From Pterois miles (lineage: Eukaryota > Chordata > Actinopteri > Perciformes > Scorpaenidae): DNA of 64,000 bases. The stretch is taken from NCBI GenBank assembly GCA_947000775.1, contig CAMQGK010000048.1, positions 4,489,001 through 4,553,000 of the forward strand, read 5' to 3'. How positions within the stretch are numbered: the first letter of the stretch is position 1; every line of letters begins with the position of its first letter. The notes beneath the pieces were generated by a model. That model did not search any database, was not told where the DNA came from, and saw only the letters and a program-made list of their open reading frames with translations. Shown here one piece after another: positions 1 to 12,592 of this stretch. Position numbers and translations under genes: made by a program.

Positions 1-1162
1 TAGGTTTAGGCATGAGGAGTAAGGTTAGTTAAGTTTAGGGAAAGAATATCAGGTTAAGCCAATCAGAGGCAGAGTAGGGCGGGTCATGCTTTCACCACAG
101 CACTGTAGCAACGCTGTCTGATGATGTCATTCCACATAAAAATTAGCCGCGTGCTGCTACGAGGTTTCACGTTTGTTTTCATCACCTGATCACAGGTCCC
201 ACGTCACTTCAAATCTTTTCTGTTTCACACCTTTCAGCTTCTTTCATATTTGTTTACAATTACATGTATTCCTGTGTTTAATTTTTTCCATCATTTTCAT
301 CGCTATTTAAGATTTACAGTGATATAATTGTACTAATTAAATTTCTATATCAACTTATTCTGTTAAACAGGAAACTATCTCAAACCACCATCTCAAGAGT
401 TAACAAGCCGTTCTGTTCCCTCCTTATACATGAAATGATTTATCCATTACATATTAAATTATTCTCATTGCACACAATTATTCACACACATTCATATTTA
501 AAATGATAAACTTCTTAGAAACAGCCACGTGAGAGAGCAATCCCACATGTGCAATAAATCCAATTATGTTATCGCAACTGACAACGACAACACGTTTAAA
601 TCCCTCTGTGTGTCTGCACATGTATAGTGGTTGGATCGGAGCTGGGGGGAGGAGGAAGAGGAGGAAGAGGAGGAGGTGTGGTTGAGAAGTGATGAAGAGG
701 AAGATGCGTGAAGAGCCTGTCTGCACTGATTTTGACGGTGGTGTAACAGAGAGCAGCCTACGACGCTGCTGCACCGTCAACTCTGCCTCTGGTAGCCGAC
801 GGCGACGGTGGCGGTGACGGTTGGCTTCCCCTGCAGCGGTAACCAGACAAGACAGTCGCTGTCCCTTAAAGGGAAACACCCCAGAAATACTCCAGAGGGA
901 ACAATCCTCCCCACTTCCCCCTCACATCACCCCTTTAAACCCCCTCGCTGAACCCAGCAGGCCACGAGGGCCGGCTCCTCAATGAGGGGTGGGGGGGTGA
1001 AGTGAAATAATAATTATTTGTTTCACGAGCGTTCGCCATGCTTTACAAAATATTCAAAATCCATATATGTATTTATAGTACATTTAAAAATGTATTTCTT
1101 AATTTATTAAACATGTAAGACGGAAATAAAGAAGAAATCGAAAAAGAAATAAAAAAACATGA
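1..1162. other. Non-repetitive DNA, no gene recognised
   Basis: Mostly AT-rich single-copy-looking sequence. A GA-rich stretch at about 645-680 and a G run near 985-995 are the only compositional features. The open stretch on the minus strand at 478-879 is low complexity (His/Arg-rich, then Leu-rich) and has no domain I recognise, so I do not call it a gene. Confidence 0.6.
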
Positions 1163-2944
1163 TAGTGGTAATGGAGGACGTTCCCTCTGTAACGTAGTAA
1201 TGGAGAACGTTCCCTCTGTGACGTACTGATGGAGGATGTTCCCTCTGTGACGTACTGACGGAGGACGTTCCCTCTGTAACGTACTGATGGAGGATGTTCC
1301 CTCTGTAACGTAGTAATGGAGAACGTTCCCTCTGTGACGTACTAATGGAGGACGTTCCCTCTGTAACGTAGTAATGGAGAACGTTCCCTCTGTGACGTAC
1401 TGACGGAGGACGTTCCCTCTGTGACCTACTGACGGAGGACGTTCCCTCTGTAACGTAGTAATGGAGAACGTTCCCTCTTGAACGTACTGACGGAGGACGT
1501 TCCCTCTGTGACATACTGACAGAGGACGTTCCCTCTGTAACGTACTGACGGAGGATGTTCCCTCTGTAACGTACTGATGGAGGACGTTCCCTCTGTAACA
1601 TACTGATGGAGGACGTTCCCTCTGTAACGTACTGATGGAGGATGTTCCCTCTGTAACGTACTGATGGAGGACGTTCCCTCTGTGACGTACTGATGGAGGA
1701 TGTTCCCTCTGTAACGTACTGACGGAGGATGTTCCCTCTGTAACGTACTGACGGAGGATGTTCCCTCTGTAACGTACTGATGGAGGACGTTCCCTCTGTA
1801 ACATACTGATGGAGGACGTTCCCTCTGTAACGTACTGATGGAGGATGTTCCCTCTGTAACGTACTGATGGAGGATGTTCCCTCTGTAACGTACTGATGGA
1901 GGACGTTCTCTGTAACATAGTGATGGAGAACGTTCCCTCTGTAACGTAGTAATGGAGAACGTTCCCTCTGTAACGTACTGATGGAGGATGTTCCCTCTGT
2001 AACGTACTGACGGAGGACGTTCCCTCTGTGACGTACTGATGGAGGACGTTCTCTGTAACATAGTGATGGAGGACGTTCCCTCTGTGACGTACTGACGGAG
2101 AATGTTCCCACTGTGAAGGAAGGATGGACGTTCCCTCTGTGACGTACTGATGGAGGACGTTCTCTGTAACATAGTGATGGAGGACGTTCCCTCTGTGACG
2201 TACTGACGGAGAATGTTCCCACTGTGAAGGAAGGATGGACGTTCCCTCTGTAACGTACTGATGGAGGACGTTCCCTCTGTGACGTACTGATGGAGGACGT
2301 TCTCTGTAACATAGTGATGGAGGACGTTCCCTCTGTGACGTACTGACGGAGAATGTTCCCACTGTGAAGGAAGGATGGACGTTCCCTCTGTGACGTACTG
2401 ATGGAGGACGTTCTCTGTAATATAGTGATGGAGGACGTTCCCTCTGTGACGTACTGACGGAGAATGTTCCCACTGTGAAGGAAGGATGGACGTTCCCTCT
2501 GTGACGTACTGATGGAGGACGTTCTCTGTAACATAGTGATGGAGGACGTTCCCTCTGTGACGTACTGACGGAGAATGTTCCCACTGTGAAGGAAGGATGG
2601 ACGTTCCCTCTGTAACGTACTGATGGAGGACGTTCCCTCTGTGACGTACTGATGGAGGACGTTCTCTGTAACATAGTGATGGAGGACGTTCCCTCTGTGA
2701 CGTACTGACGGAGAATGTTCCCACTGTGAAGGAAGGATGGACGTTCCCTCTGTGACGTACTGATGGAGGACGTTCTCTGTAATATAGTGATGGAGGACGT
2801 TCCCTCTGTGACGTACTGATGGAGGACGTTCTCTGTAATATAGTGATGGAGGACGTTCCCTCTGTGACGTACTGACGGAGAATGTTCCCACTGTGAAGGA
2901 AGGATGGACGTTCCCTCTGTAACGTACTGACAGAGGATGTTCTG
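1163..2944. repeat. 29-bp minisatellite with higher-order structure
   Basis: Tandem array of about 60 units whose core reads GGAGGACGTTCCCTCTGT followed by AACGTACTGAT or a close variant. The commonest unit is 29 bp; shortened units with GTTCTCTGT are 27 bp. Because 29 is not a multiple of 3, each minus-strand frame stays open and gives three overlapping 430-630 residue pseudo-proteins, which I treat as artefacts. From about 2090 a variant containing CACTGTGAAGGAAGGATGG recurs at 2109, 2220, 2360, 2471, 2582, 2722 and 2889. This defines a higher-order unit of 111 bp with occasional extra 29-bp or 56-bp insertions. The units are dense in TGACGTA and AACGTT. Confidence 0.95.
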
Positions 2945-3136
2945 ATTATGGTGGAGTATCAACACTCTGACGTCCCCTTAATTTTTTTCTTTTCAGAACC
3001 TTTTTTAACAGAAGGATTTTATTGTGAAGTATTTGCAGAACGGTGTTGTAGAACATGCAGTGACTTGCAGGGCTCCATGACTGAATAGTCCAGAGTTGTA
3101 ATTGTTGATTCTTACTGTTATTACAGTATTACTGGA

Positions 3137-3349
3137 ATGCTGCTGCTGGGTCGTTCGGGCCGCCTACCTGCTGCTGGGTCGTTTGGGCCGCCTACCTGCT
3201 GCCGGGTCGTACGGGCCGCCTACCTGCTGCCGGGTCGTACGGGCCGCTTACCTGCTGCCGGGTCGTACGGGCCGCCTACCTGCTGCCGGGTCGTTCGGGC
3301 CGCCTACCTGCTGCCGGGTCGTTCGGGCCGCCTACCTGTTGCTGGGTCG
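3137..3349. repeat. 28-bp GC-rich minisatellite
   Basis: Seven to eight tandem copies of a 28-bp unit containing GGTCGTACGGGCCGCC and ACCTGCTGCCG. Single-base differences (GTAC, GTTC, GTTT) separate copies. It is CpG-rich compared with its AT-rich flanks. The two overlapping plus-strand open frames across it are repeat artefacts. Confidence 0.95.
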
Positions 3350-3735
3350 TTCATTCGGCAGCAGTCGTGTTTGAGACGGTCCAAGTTGTCGCCGTCAGCG
3401 CAGTCAGAAGGATCAGACGTGTTGGTAGTTCACGGTCAGATCCGTCCTCATGTCTCCACGAGAGAATAAAAGCTCAGTCCACGTCTGTAGACTGGATTCT
3501 ACATTGTACCACTGATGGAAATATGTAGAATCACTACGTTAGATTTATACAAGTTTTTTATATTTTACCTTTTTTTTTTTTTTTTTTTTACAATTTTAAG
3601 ATATCTAACTTTTACATTTCAACATGGACACACACTGAAACACACTAACAGATGTTCATGTCTTTATTGATGAATTATTATCTATGACTGGTTACATTCA
3701 CGTCATTTATCATGATGTCAGTAACAACGATGGCA

Positions 3736-3782
<47 letters not shown>

Positions 3783-4139
3783 ATGTAGGAAGTGCACAGT
3801 ATCATGTGGTGGCAGCCTTGGAGGTGTTGGCTGGGTGTCGATGGGAGGTCACATGTTTTAGGAGATTGTCCCAGATTTTAACCTTCACCCACCTGAAGAG
3901 CTGCCATGACTCTGACCTCTGACCTGCATGGAGACAGGCAGGAGAAAAGGAACGTTCCCAGAAACGAATCAGGTGAAACATCCATTAATTGTAATGGAAT
4001 AATAGATTAGGCATGTGGTTGAACGAGGAAGAGAGCAGAGCAGCAGGTTAATCCATGACTTGAGCTGGACCTGAGTCCTAGTCTGGACCAGACCACAGTG
4101 AGGTGCTGCCAGGTCGGTACTGCCACACCCATCCTGCCT
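3350..4139. other. No gene; poly-T tract and GT microsatellite
   Basis: Holds a run of 20 T at 3570-3589 and an uninterrupted (GT)n microsatellite at 3739-3781. A perfect direct repeat of the nuclear-receptor half-site with 1-bp spacing (TGACCTCTGACCT) lies at 3913-3925. No coding signal is visible. Confidence 0.7.
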
Positions 4140-4420
4140 CTGTCTCCAGATGTGTTCTTGTCCATGTTTGTCCCGTGAACGTTATATCTCTGGAACGCCT
4201 GGAGCGAATCCCTTCAAATTAGGCAAAAAAAATGTCCACTTGGACTTAACAATGAAATAATAAGAATTTGGTTGTCACAGGTCAAGGGTCAAGGTCATTG
4301 TGACCTCAAAAACACTTTTGGCCATAACTGAAGAATTCATATGCTAACTGTCTAACAGGATAAAATGATGGAGTGATGACATTTTGGGCAGACATGGATA
4401 GAAACGAACACTGGCTGGCT
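4140..4420 (+). repeat. Dispersed teleost repeat copy
   Basis: Text such as GGAACGCCTGGAGCGAAT, TGTCCACTTGGACTTA and TTTTGGCCATAACTGAAGAA matches, from memory, a dispersed repeat very common in percomorph genomes. A short diverged stretch near 41105-41205 (TGGCGTAAATGTCACTCAAG, then GACAGACATGGATGG) looks like a second copy. I do not know its class. It carries a cluster of nuclear-receptor half-sites at 4279-4306. The assignment as a repeat is recognition from memory; the half-sites are read directly. Confidence 0.5.
4279..4306. promoter_or_regulatory. Nuclear-receptor half-site cluster (DR1 plus consensus ERE)
   Basis: AGGTCA (4279-4284), one spacer base, GGGTCA (4286-4291), then AGGTCA (4292-4297), TTG and TGACCT (4301-4306). 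The first two half-sites form a DR1 (HNF4/RXR-type arrangement). The last two form the consensus palindromic estrogen-response element AGGTCAnnnTGACCT. The motif match is exact; binding or function is not shown by sequence. Confidence 0.35.
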
Positions 4421-5894
4421 GACTGGCTGGTGGCTCTGTTTTGGCTGAGGTAGATTGTCATACCGACTTCTGACAGAAAGAAGGGAGACAAGAAAAGATG
4501 AGGTCAAGGAGGAGGAGAAGTAAACTGACAGTGGCAGTGGTGAAGATGGTAGAGAGCAGATTAGGCAACAGTCGTGGACGTTTGGTGATGTTTGACTCAA
4601 AGGCGACGTCAAACTAATTAACACTGTGTAAAGTTGACTCAGTGGTCCAAAGGGTTTCGGAGGAATATTTGTCTTCTCGGGGCAAACAGGACGTGCTGCT
4701 CATCAGCAGTTTACCTCATAATGTGTTTGCTCTGCATACATGCAGCATGAAAGACATAATTACCCGTCTACATGAGTATGAAGGGTTAACCGAATATCCA
4801 GGTAGCCATGGAAACACTGCACATATGTGTGTGTGTCTGTGCACACACCTCTGATGGTGCACGTCCATCGGAGGATATCATCAGTAACTCGGCCTCCGAT
4901 GGGTGTAGCAGACCACACTGATGGAGATTTGTCATTTCAGTCATATCTGAGCGGGACGCAGAATGTGATGATAGATATTGTGTAGATGATGATGGTAAAA
5001 TATTTTAAACAGTTCGTATTAATGGTTTCATGTTGCTTCATGTGGCTTTCATGGCCACTTTGTGAAAGTCCTCATTAACAAATGACTGTCACCTTTCTGG
5101 TCCATTCGTAGATACTGTCAATAAACACATAAGCTGCAGTTTACACACAATTTCAGGTTTAAATGCGTCATACTGCTTGTAGTAGTGAGTCGGACCGAAG
5201 GAGACGCTTCCCTTCTTTTGATCGAGGCTACTGCTGAGCTGGTCGAGATTCTCATGTTTTAAATAGCTTGCAACATACTCAATTATCCTCCCAAAGCTGG
5301 TGCACAAAACTGACACATATAGAGAATATATGGAGCAAATATGCATAATTAACATGCTTTCTGCACGCATTCAACATATGGCGTGCACATACGTCATGTC
5401 AGCACAATGCAAAAACAGATGCCCTCCCTTCCTTCCCTCCATTGAGTACATCTTTGATCAACACTGCAGTGGTTGTAGCACAGCTCTTTTTTGCAATTTG
5501 ATGAATGACTCTTGAATAAACCAGTGATGCCAGTAAAGGACAAGACTAGCAATATTCAATATTTCTGTTACTGTCAACAAATCTCATATTAAAGACCAAA
5601 ACCAAAAAAGCGTTAAGCCGTGACACACCAGATTGGCACTGAGCTTGTTGGAACGGCGGCAGAGCTCGTCGGTGAGAGGAATCACTCTGATTGGCTGTTC
5701 AGTGTAAACGAGTCAGTGAAGAGAAGAGAAACAGAAGTGAAGAAAGCAAGTCAACGAGTCAAGTCTTCATCTGCATGGCATCGGATCACTCACACTAATA
5801 TTTTCACAGTGACATGAACATTTGGAGTGAAATGAAAATGAATGAAGCGGAGTGGAAACGCTGCCATCCTCGCTCTGATATCGGCTTGTATGTC
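4421..5894. other. No gene recognised
   Basis: Mixed-composition DNA. Open frames at 4306-4854 and 5089-5515 are short, lie on both strands and have no recognisable domain or exon-like boundaries. Nothing supports a gene here. Confidence 0.6.
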
Positions 5895-6103
5895 TGGACA
5901 GGTCGCCAGACAATCATTCACGCTCACATTCACACCTACAGGACATTTAGAGTCATCAATTAACCTCATCTGCATGTCTTTGGACTGTGGGAGGAAGCCG
6001 GAGTACCCGGAGAAACACCACACAGAAGAGTCCCAATCCAGAATCGAACCTGCGACCCTCTTGCTGTGAGGCAACAGTGCTGACCACTACACCACCGTGG
6101 AGC
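5895..6103 (-). mobile_element. tRNA-derived SINE, truncated copy (family A)
   Basis: Read on the minus strand it begins with a tRNA-like head: GTGGTGTAGTGGTCAGCACT resembles box A, and GGTTCGATTC resembles box B of the RNA polymerase III promoter. The body contains the hallmark CATGTCTTTGGACTGTGGGA (plus strand). It is shared almost word for word with the fuller copy at 60060-60424. The 3' part is missing: this copy ends near the GGACAGGTCGCCAG block (plus strand), well short of the GGATGG tail seen in the other copy. Tc1 or other DNA-transposon origin seems less likely because both promoter boxes are present. Confidence 0.75.
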
Positions 6104-6189
6104 CCACATAGACAATCCATTTGACAAAAATTAATACATATAATGTGAACATAAGTAAGAACGTGGATTCAGGAGGATGTCAATCAGCT

Positions 6190-9100
6190 CCCCTCGTCAC
6201 AGAGATAGAGCCAGAGCAACACCACCTCCTCTCCAGATAGATGGAGCCAGAGCAACACGACCTCCTCTCCAGATAGATAGAGCCAGAGTAACACCACCTC
6301 CTCTCCAGATAGATAGAGCCAGAGTAACACCACCTCCTCTCCAGATAGATAAAGCCAGAGTAACACCACCTCCTCTCCAGATAGATAGAACCAGAGTAAC
6401 ACCACCTCCTCTCCAGATAGATAGAGCCAGAGCAACACCACCTCCTCTCCAGATAGATAGAGCCAGAGCAACACCACGTCCTCTCCAGATAGATAGAGCC
6501 AGAGCAACACCACCTCCTCTCCAGATAGATAGAGCCAGAGTAACACCACCTCCTCTCCAGATAGATAGAGCCAGAGCAACACCACCTCCTCTCCAGATAG
6601 ATAGAGCCAGAGTAACACCACCTCCTCTCCAAACCAGATAGAGAGAGCCAGAGCAACACCACCTCCTCTCTACACCAGATAGATAGAGCCAGAGCAACAC
6701 CACCTCCTCTCCAAACCAGATAGAGAGAGCCAGAGCAACACCACCTCCTCTCCACACCAGATAGAGCCAGAGCAACACCACCTCCTCTCCAGATAGAGCC
6801 AGAGCAACACAACCTCCTCTCCACACCAGATAGAGCCAGAGCAACACCACCTCCTCTCCAGATAGATAGAGCCAGAGCAACACCACCACCTCTCCACACC
6901 AGATAGATAGAACCAGAGCAACACCACCTCCTCTCCAGATAGATAAAACCAGAGAAACACAACCTCCTCTCCAGATAGATAGAGCCAGAGCAACACCACC
7001 TCCTCTCCAAACCAGATAGACAGAGTCAGAGCAACACCACCTCCTCTCCAAACCAGATAGACAGAGTCAGAGCAACATCACCTCCTCTCCACACCAGATA
7101 GAGCCAGAGCAACATCACCTCCTCTCCACACCAGATAGATAGAGCCAGAGCAACATCACCTCCTCTCCACACCAGATAGAGCCAGAGCAACACCACCTCC
7201 TCTCCACACCAGATAGAGCCAGAGCAACACCACCTCCTCGCCAGATAGATAGAGCCAAAGCAACACCAGCTCCTCTCCAAACCAGATACACAGAGCCAGA
7301 GCAACACCACCTCCTCTTCAGATAGATAGAGCCAGAGCAACACCACCTCCTCTCCAGATAGATAAAAACAGAGCAACACCACCTCCTTTCCACACCAGAT
7401 GGATAGAACCAGAGCAATACCACCTCCTCTCCACACCAGATAGAGCCAGAGCAACACCACCTCCTCTCCACACCAGATAGATAGAGCCAGAGCAACATCA
7501 CCTCCTCTCCACACCATATAGAGCCAGAGCAACACCACCTCCTCTTCAGATAGATAGAGCCAGAGCAACACCACCACCTCTCCACACCATATAGATAGAG
7601 CCAGAGCAACACCACCTCCTCTTCAGATAGATAGAGCCAGAGCAACACTACCACCTCTCCACACCAGATAGATAGAGCCAGAGCAACACCACCTCCTCTC
7701 CAGATAGAGCCAGAGCAACACAACCTCCTCTCCACACCAGATAGAGCCAGAGCAACACCACCTCCTCTCTACACCAGATATAGTCAGAGCAACACCACCT
7801 CTTCTCCAGATAGATAGAGTCAGAGCAACACAACCTCCTCTCTACACCAGATAGATAGAGCCAGAGCAACACCACCTCCTCTCCACACCAGATAGAGCCA
7901 GAGCAACACCACCTCCTCTCCACACCAGATATAGTCAGAGCAACACCACCTCTTCTCCAGATAGATAGAGTCAGAGCAACACAACCTCCTCTCTACACCA
8001 GATAGATAGAGCCAGAGCAACACCACCTCCTCTCCACACCAGATAGAGTAAGAGCAACACCACCTCCTATCCACACTAGATAGAGCGAAAGCAACACCAC
8101 CTCCTCTCCACACTAGATAGAGCGAGAGCAACACCACCTCTTCTCCACACCAGATAAAGCCAGAGCAACACCACCTCCTCTCCACACCAGATAGAGCCAG
8201 AGCAACACCACCTCCTCTTCAGATAGATAGAGCCAGAGCAACACCACCTCCTCTTCAGATAGATAGAGCCAGAGCAACACCACCTCCTCTCCAGACAGAT
8301 AGAGCCAGAGCAACACCACCTCCTCTCAGATAGATAGAACCAGAGCAACACCACCTCCTCTTCAGATAGATAGAGCCAGAGCAACACCACCACCTCTCCA
8401 CACCAGATAGATAGAACCAGAGCAACACCACCTCCTCTCCAGATAGATAAAACCAGAGAAACACAACCTCCTCTCCAGATAGATAGAGCCAGAGCAACAC
8501 CACCTCCTCTCCAAACCAGATAGACAGAGTCAGAGCAACACCACCTCCTCTCCAAACCAGATAGACAGAGTCAGAGCAACATCACCTCCTCTCCACACCA
8601 GATAGAGCCAGAGCAACATCACCTCCTCTCCACACCAGATACAGCCAGAGCAACACCACCTCCTCTCCAGATAGATAGAACCAGAGCAACACCACCTCCT
8701 CTCCACACCAGATGGAGCCAGAGCAACACCACCTTCTCGCCAGATAGATAGAGTCAGAGCAACACCAACTCCTCTCCAAACCAGATAGACAGAGTCAGAG
8801 CAACACCACCTCCTCTCCAGATAGATGGAACCAGAGCAACACCACTTCCTCTCCACACCAGATAAAGCCAGAGCAACACCACCTCCTCTTCAGATAGATA
8901 GAGCCAGAGCAACACCACCACCTCTCCACACCAGATAGATAGAACCAGAGCAACACCACCTCCTCTCCAGATAGATAAAACCAGAGAAACACAACCTCCT
9001 CTCCAGATAGATAGAGCCAGAGCAACACCACCTCTTCTCCAAACCAGATAGACAGAGTCAGAGCAACACCACCTCCTCTCCAAACCAGATAGATAGAGCC

Positions 9101-11317
9101 AGAGCAACATCACCTCCTCTCCACACCAGATAGAGCCAGAGCAACACCACCTCCTCTTCAGATAGATAGAGCCAGAGCAACACCACCACCTCTCCACACC
9201 AGATAGATAGAACCAGAGCAACACCACCTCCTCTCCACACCAGATAGAGCCAGAGCAACACCACCTCCTCGCCAGATAGATAGAGCCAGAGCAACACCAG
9301 CTCCTCTCCAAACCAGATACACAGAGCCAGAGCAACACCACCTCCTCTTCAGATAGATAGAGCCAGAGCAACACCACCTCCTCTCCAGATAGATAAAACC
9401 AGAGCAACACCACCTCCTTTCCACACCAGATAGATAGAGCCAGAGCAACACCACCTCCTCTTCACACCAGATAGATAGAGCCAGAGCAACATCACCTCCT
9501 CTCCACACCAGATATAGTCAGAGCAACACCACCTCTTCTCCAGATAGATAGAGCCAGAGCAACACCACCTCCTCTCCAGATAGATGGAACCAGAGCAACA
9601 CCACCTCCTCTCCACACCAGATAGAGCCAGAGCAACACCACCTTCTCTTCAGATAGATAGAGCCAGAGCAACACCACCACCTCTCCACACCAGATAGATA
9701 GAACCAGAGCAACACCACCTCCTCTCCAGATAGATAAAACCAGAGAAACACAACCTCCTCTCCAGATAGATAGAGCCAGAGCAACACCACCTCCTCTCCA
9801 AACCAGATAGACAGAGTCAGAGCAACACCACCTCCTCTCCACACCAGATAGAGCCAGAGCAACACCACCTCCTCTTCAGATAGATAGAGCCAGAGCAACA
9901 CCACCACCTCTCCACACCAGATAGATAGAACCAGAGCAACACCACCTCCTCTCCACACCAGATAGAGCCAGAGCAACACCACCCCCTCGCCAGATAGATA
10001 GAGCCAGAGCAACACCACCTCCTCCCCAGATAGATAAAACCAGAGCAACACCACCTCCTTTCCACACCAGATAGATAGAACCAGAGCAACACCACCTCCT
10101 CGCCAGATAGATAGAGCCAGAGCAACACCACCACCTCTCCACACCAGATAGATAGAGCCAGAGCAACATCACCTCCTCTCCACACCAGATATAGTCAGAG
10201 CAACACCACCTCTTCTCCAGATAGATAGAGCCAGAGCAACACCACCTCCTCTCCAGATAGATGGAACCAGAGCAACACCACCTCCTCTCCACACCAGATA
10301 GAGCCAGAGCAACACCACCTTCTCTTCAGATAGATAGAGCCAGAGCAACACCACCACCTCTCCACACCAGATAGATAGAACCAGAGCAACACCACCTCCT
10401 CTCCAGATAGATAAAACCAGAGAAACACAACCTCCTCTCCAGATAGATAGAGCCAGAGCAACACCACCTCCTCTCCAAACCAGATAGACAGAGTCAGAGC
10501 AACACCACCTCCTCTCCACACCAGATAGAGCCAGAGCAACACCACCTCCTCTTCAGATAGATAGAGCCAGAGCAACACCACCACCTCTCCACACCAGATA
10601 GATAGAACCAGAGCAACACCACCTCCTCTCCACACCAGATAGAGCCAGAGCAACACCACCCCCTCGCCAGATAGATAGAGCCAGAGCAACACCACCTCCT
10701 CTCCAGATAGATAGAGCCAGAGCAACACCAGCTCCTTTCCAAACCAGATACACAGAGCCAGAGCAACACCACCTCCTCTTCAGATAGATAGAGCCAGAGC
10801 AACACCACCTCCTCTCCAGATAGATAAAACCAGAGCAACACCACCTCCTTTCCACACCAGATAGATAGAACCAGAGCAACACCACCTCCTCGCCAGATAG
10901 ATAGAGCCAGAGCAACACCACCACCTCTCCACACCAGATAGATAGAGCCAGAGCAACATCACCTCCTCTCCAGATAGATAGAGCCAGAGCAACACCACCA
11001 CCTCTCCACACCAGATAGATAGAGCCAGAGCAACACCACCTCCTCTCCAGATAGATAGAGCCAGAGCAACACCAGCTCCTTTCCAAACCAGATACACAGA
11101 GCCAGAGCAACACCACCTCCTCTTCAGATAGATAGAGCCAGAGCAACACCACCTCCTCTCCAGATAGATAAAACCAGAGCAACACCACCTCCTTTCCACA
11201 CCAGATAGATAGAACCAGAGCAACACCACCTCCTCGCCAGATAGATAGAGCCAGAGCAACACCACCACCTCTCCACACCAGATAGATAGAGCCAGAGCAA
11301 CACCACCTCCTCTCCAC
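6190..11317 (-). repeat. 36/41-bp minisatellite array, 5.1 kb
   Basis: About 130 tandem units with core AGAGCCAGAGCAACACCACC followed by TCCTCTCC. Unit length is 36 bp in the left fifth. Further right it is mixed 36, 37 and 41 bp because an ACACC or AAACC insertion and a GATA deletion segregate between units. Higher-order duplication is clear: ATATAGTCAGAGC at 9511 recurs at 10188 and GATGGAACC at 9583 recurs at 10260, both 677 bp apart. The GCTCCTTTCC variant at 10731 recurs at 11075, 344 bp apart. The unit is written here on the plus strand; the same unit appears on the opposite strand at 43943-45500. The many minus-strand Trp/Cys/Leu-rich open frames are artefacts of the array. Confidence 0.95.
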
Positions 11318-12592
11318 CATGGAACCTTGACAGAGAACCAGAGAACAGTATCTTTGTAAGGTAAATGTATGTTACCCATGCCAACAGCCCTGTTGGAGGA
11401 GGTTTTTCTGGAGGACGGAGGTCCAGGTCTGTCATGTGGAATGACACTCCACCAGCTGGAGAGGCTGACAGAGGTCACAGAGCGGCTGATGGTCTTGAGT
11501 TGAAGGAGTCATGCATTTAGTCATTTTTTACCACAAAAGTAACATCCACAGTTAGGTTTAGGCAACTAAACAACAGAGGTAGGGTTAGGAAAACATGGCT
11601 GGGTTTAAAATCAGTACGTAAACTAAAGACGATATGTATGGAAACAATGTCAGAACTACAGAAAACATCACCGTCATAACTCAGCTACACGTCAAGACAT
11701 CGTTTAGTTTGACCGTCCACCTCCCCCTCCTTCCCTTACTGATGTTGCAGTCAGTAAAGACCACATGGCATGAAAATGACACACCACAGCCAAGACAGGC
11801 TTTCTAAATACATGAATCCCGTCTGGGATTCCCTGTGCAGAGGTGGCAGCTGGATGAATCGGCTCCTTTATACATGCTCCTCACCAAATGTTTTATCTTT
11901 TATTTGGTCCACGTTCGTTTTCCCACGGTGAACCTGAACCAGACTAAATAGAAAATGAACCAAAAGTATCAGTTTGTGAAAGAACCATAACATGGTGAAC
12001 ATGTTCTGCTAAACAGAAGCATGATGCCACTGTGAGCATGTCTGCATAGATTTGAATATGAATAAAGATTCAATCAGATGAATCTACAGTCAGTCAAGGT
12101 CTGACTGCAGCATGTACCTGTAATATGGAACACACCCCCTCCCAAACACAAGACATCAGCTGATCATTTTACTTATCTAAATGATGGCCTGGCCCACACA
12201 CACACACACACACACACCATTGTAATCATCTGACCTAAAATAGGAATGCGTCACATGATCTTATCAGAGCCAACAGGATCCACGTGTCTCACGTCGGTCT
12301 TCATCATTCCTCACATTCCTCGCGGTAACGTTCTGTGAGCTCCTGACACTTTATGGCACCCTGCAGAGCTGCCATGCACCTCCCCACCACATGAAGGCTG
12401 GGAGAGGCGTGGAGGGTCTGCCGAGCGCTGATGTGCGGTCGTTGGCCGTGAGGTAGCGGCGCCCTGCCTCCGCCGCTCCACATATGGACGTCTCCATTCA
12501 TATTACAGCTCAGTTATTATTAGTAAGGCCACAGTGCAGTTGGCTCTCCAGTGCAAGAAAGACACATACTGACATCACAGCTGCTCCTCCAA
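11318..12592. other. Flank of the minisatellite, no gene
   Basis: Immediately after the array, 11424-11492 (GGTCTGTCATGTGG ... GGTCACAGAGCGGCTGATGG) is similar to 34881-34952, which follows a degenerate copy of the same minisatellite. A motif with GTTAGGTTTAGGCAACTAAA near 11550 resembles a common teleost dispersed repeat. A short (CA)n lies at about 12193-12218. No coding signal is evident. Confidence 0.6.

Noticed and set aside
1..60. TAGGTTTAGG and AAGGTTAG words at the left edge, possibly telomeric
   Set aside because: Not in tandem and with the wrong spacing. They resemble a dispersed teleost repeat word also seen near 11550, not a telomere.
1163..2944. CRISPR-like appearance of regularly spaced repeats here and in the other arrays
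   Set aside because: There are no unique spacers between repeats, all units are contiguous and related, and the genome is clearly a vertebrate.
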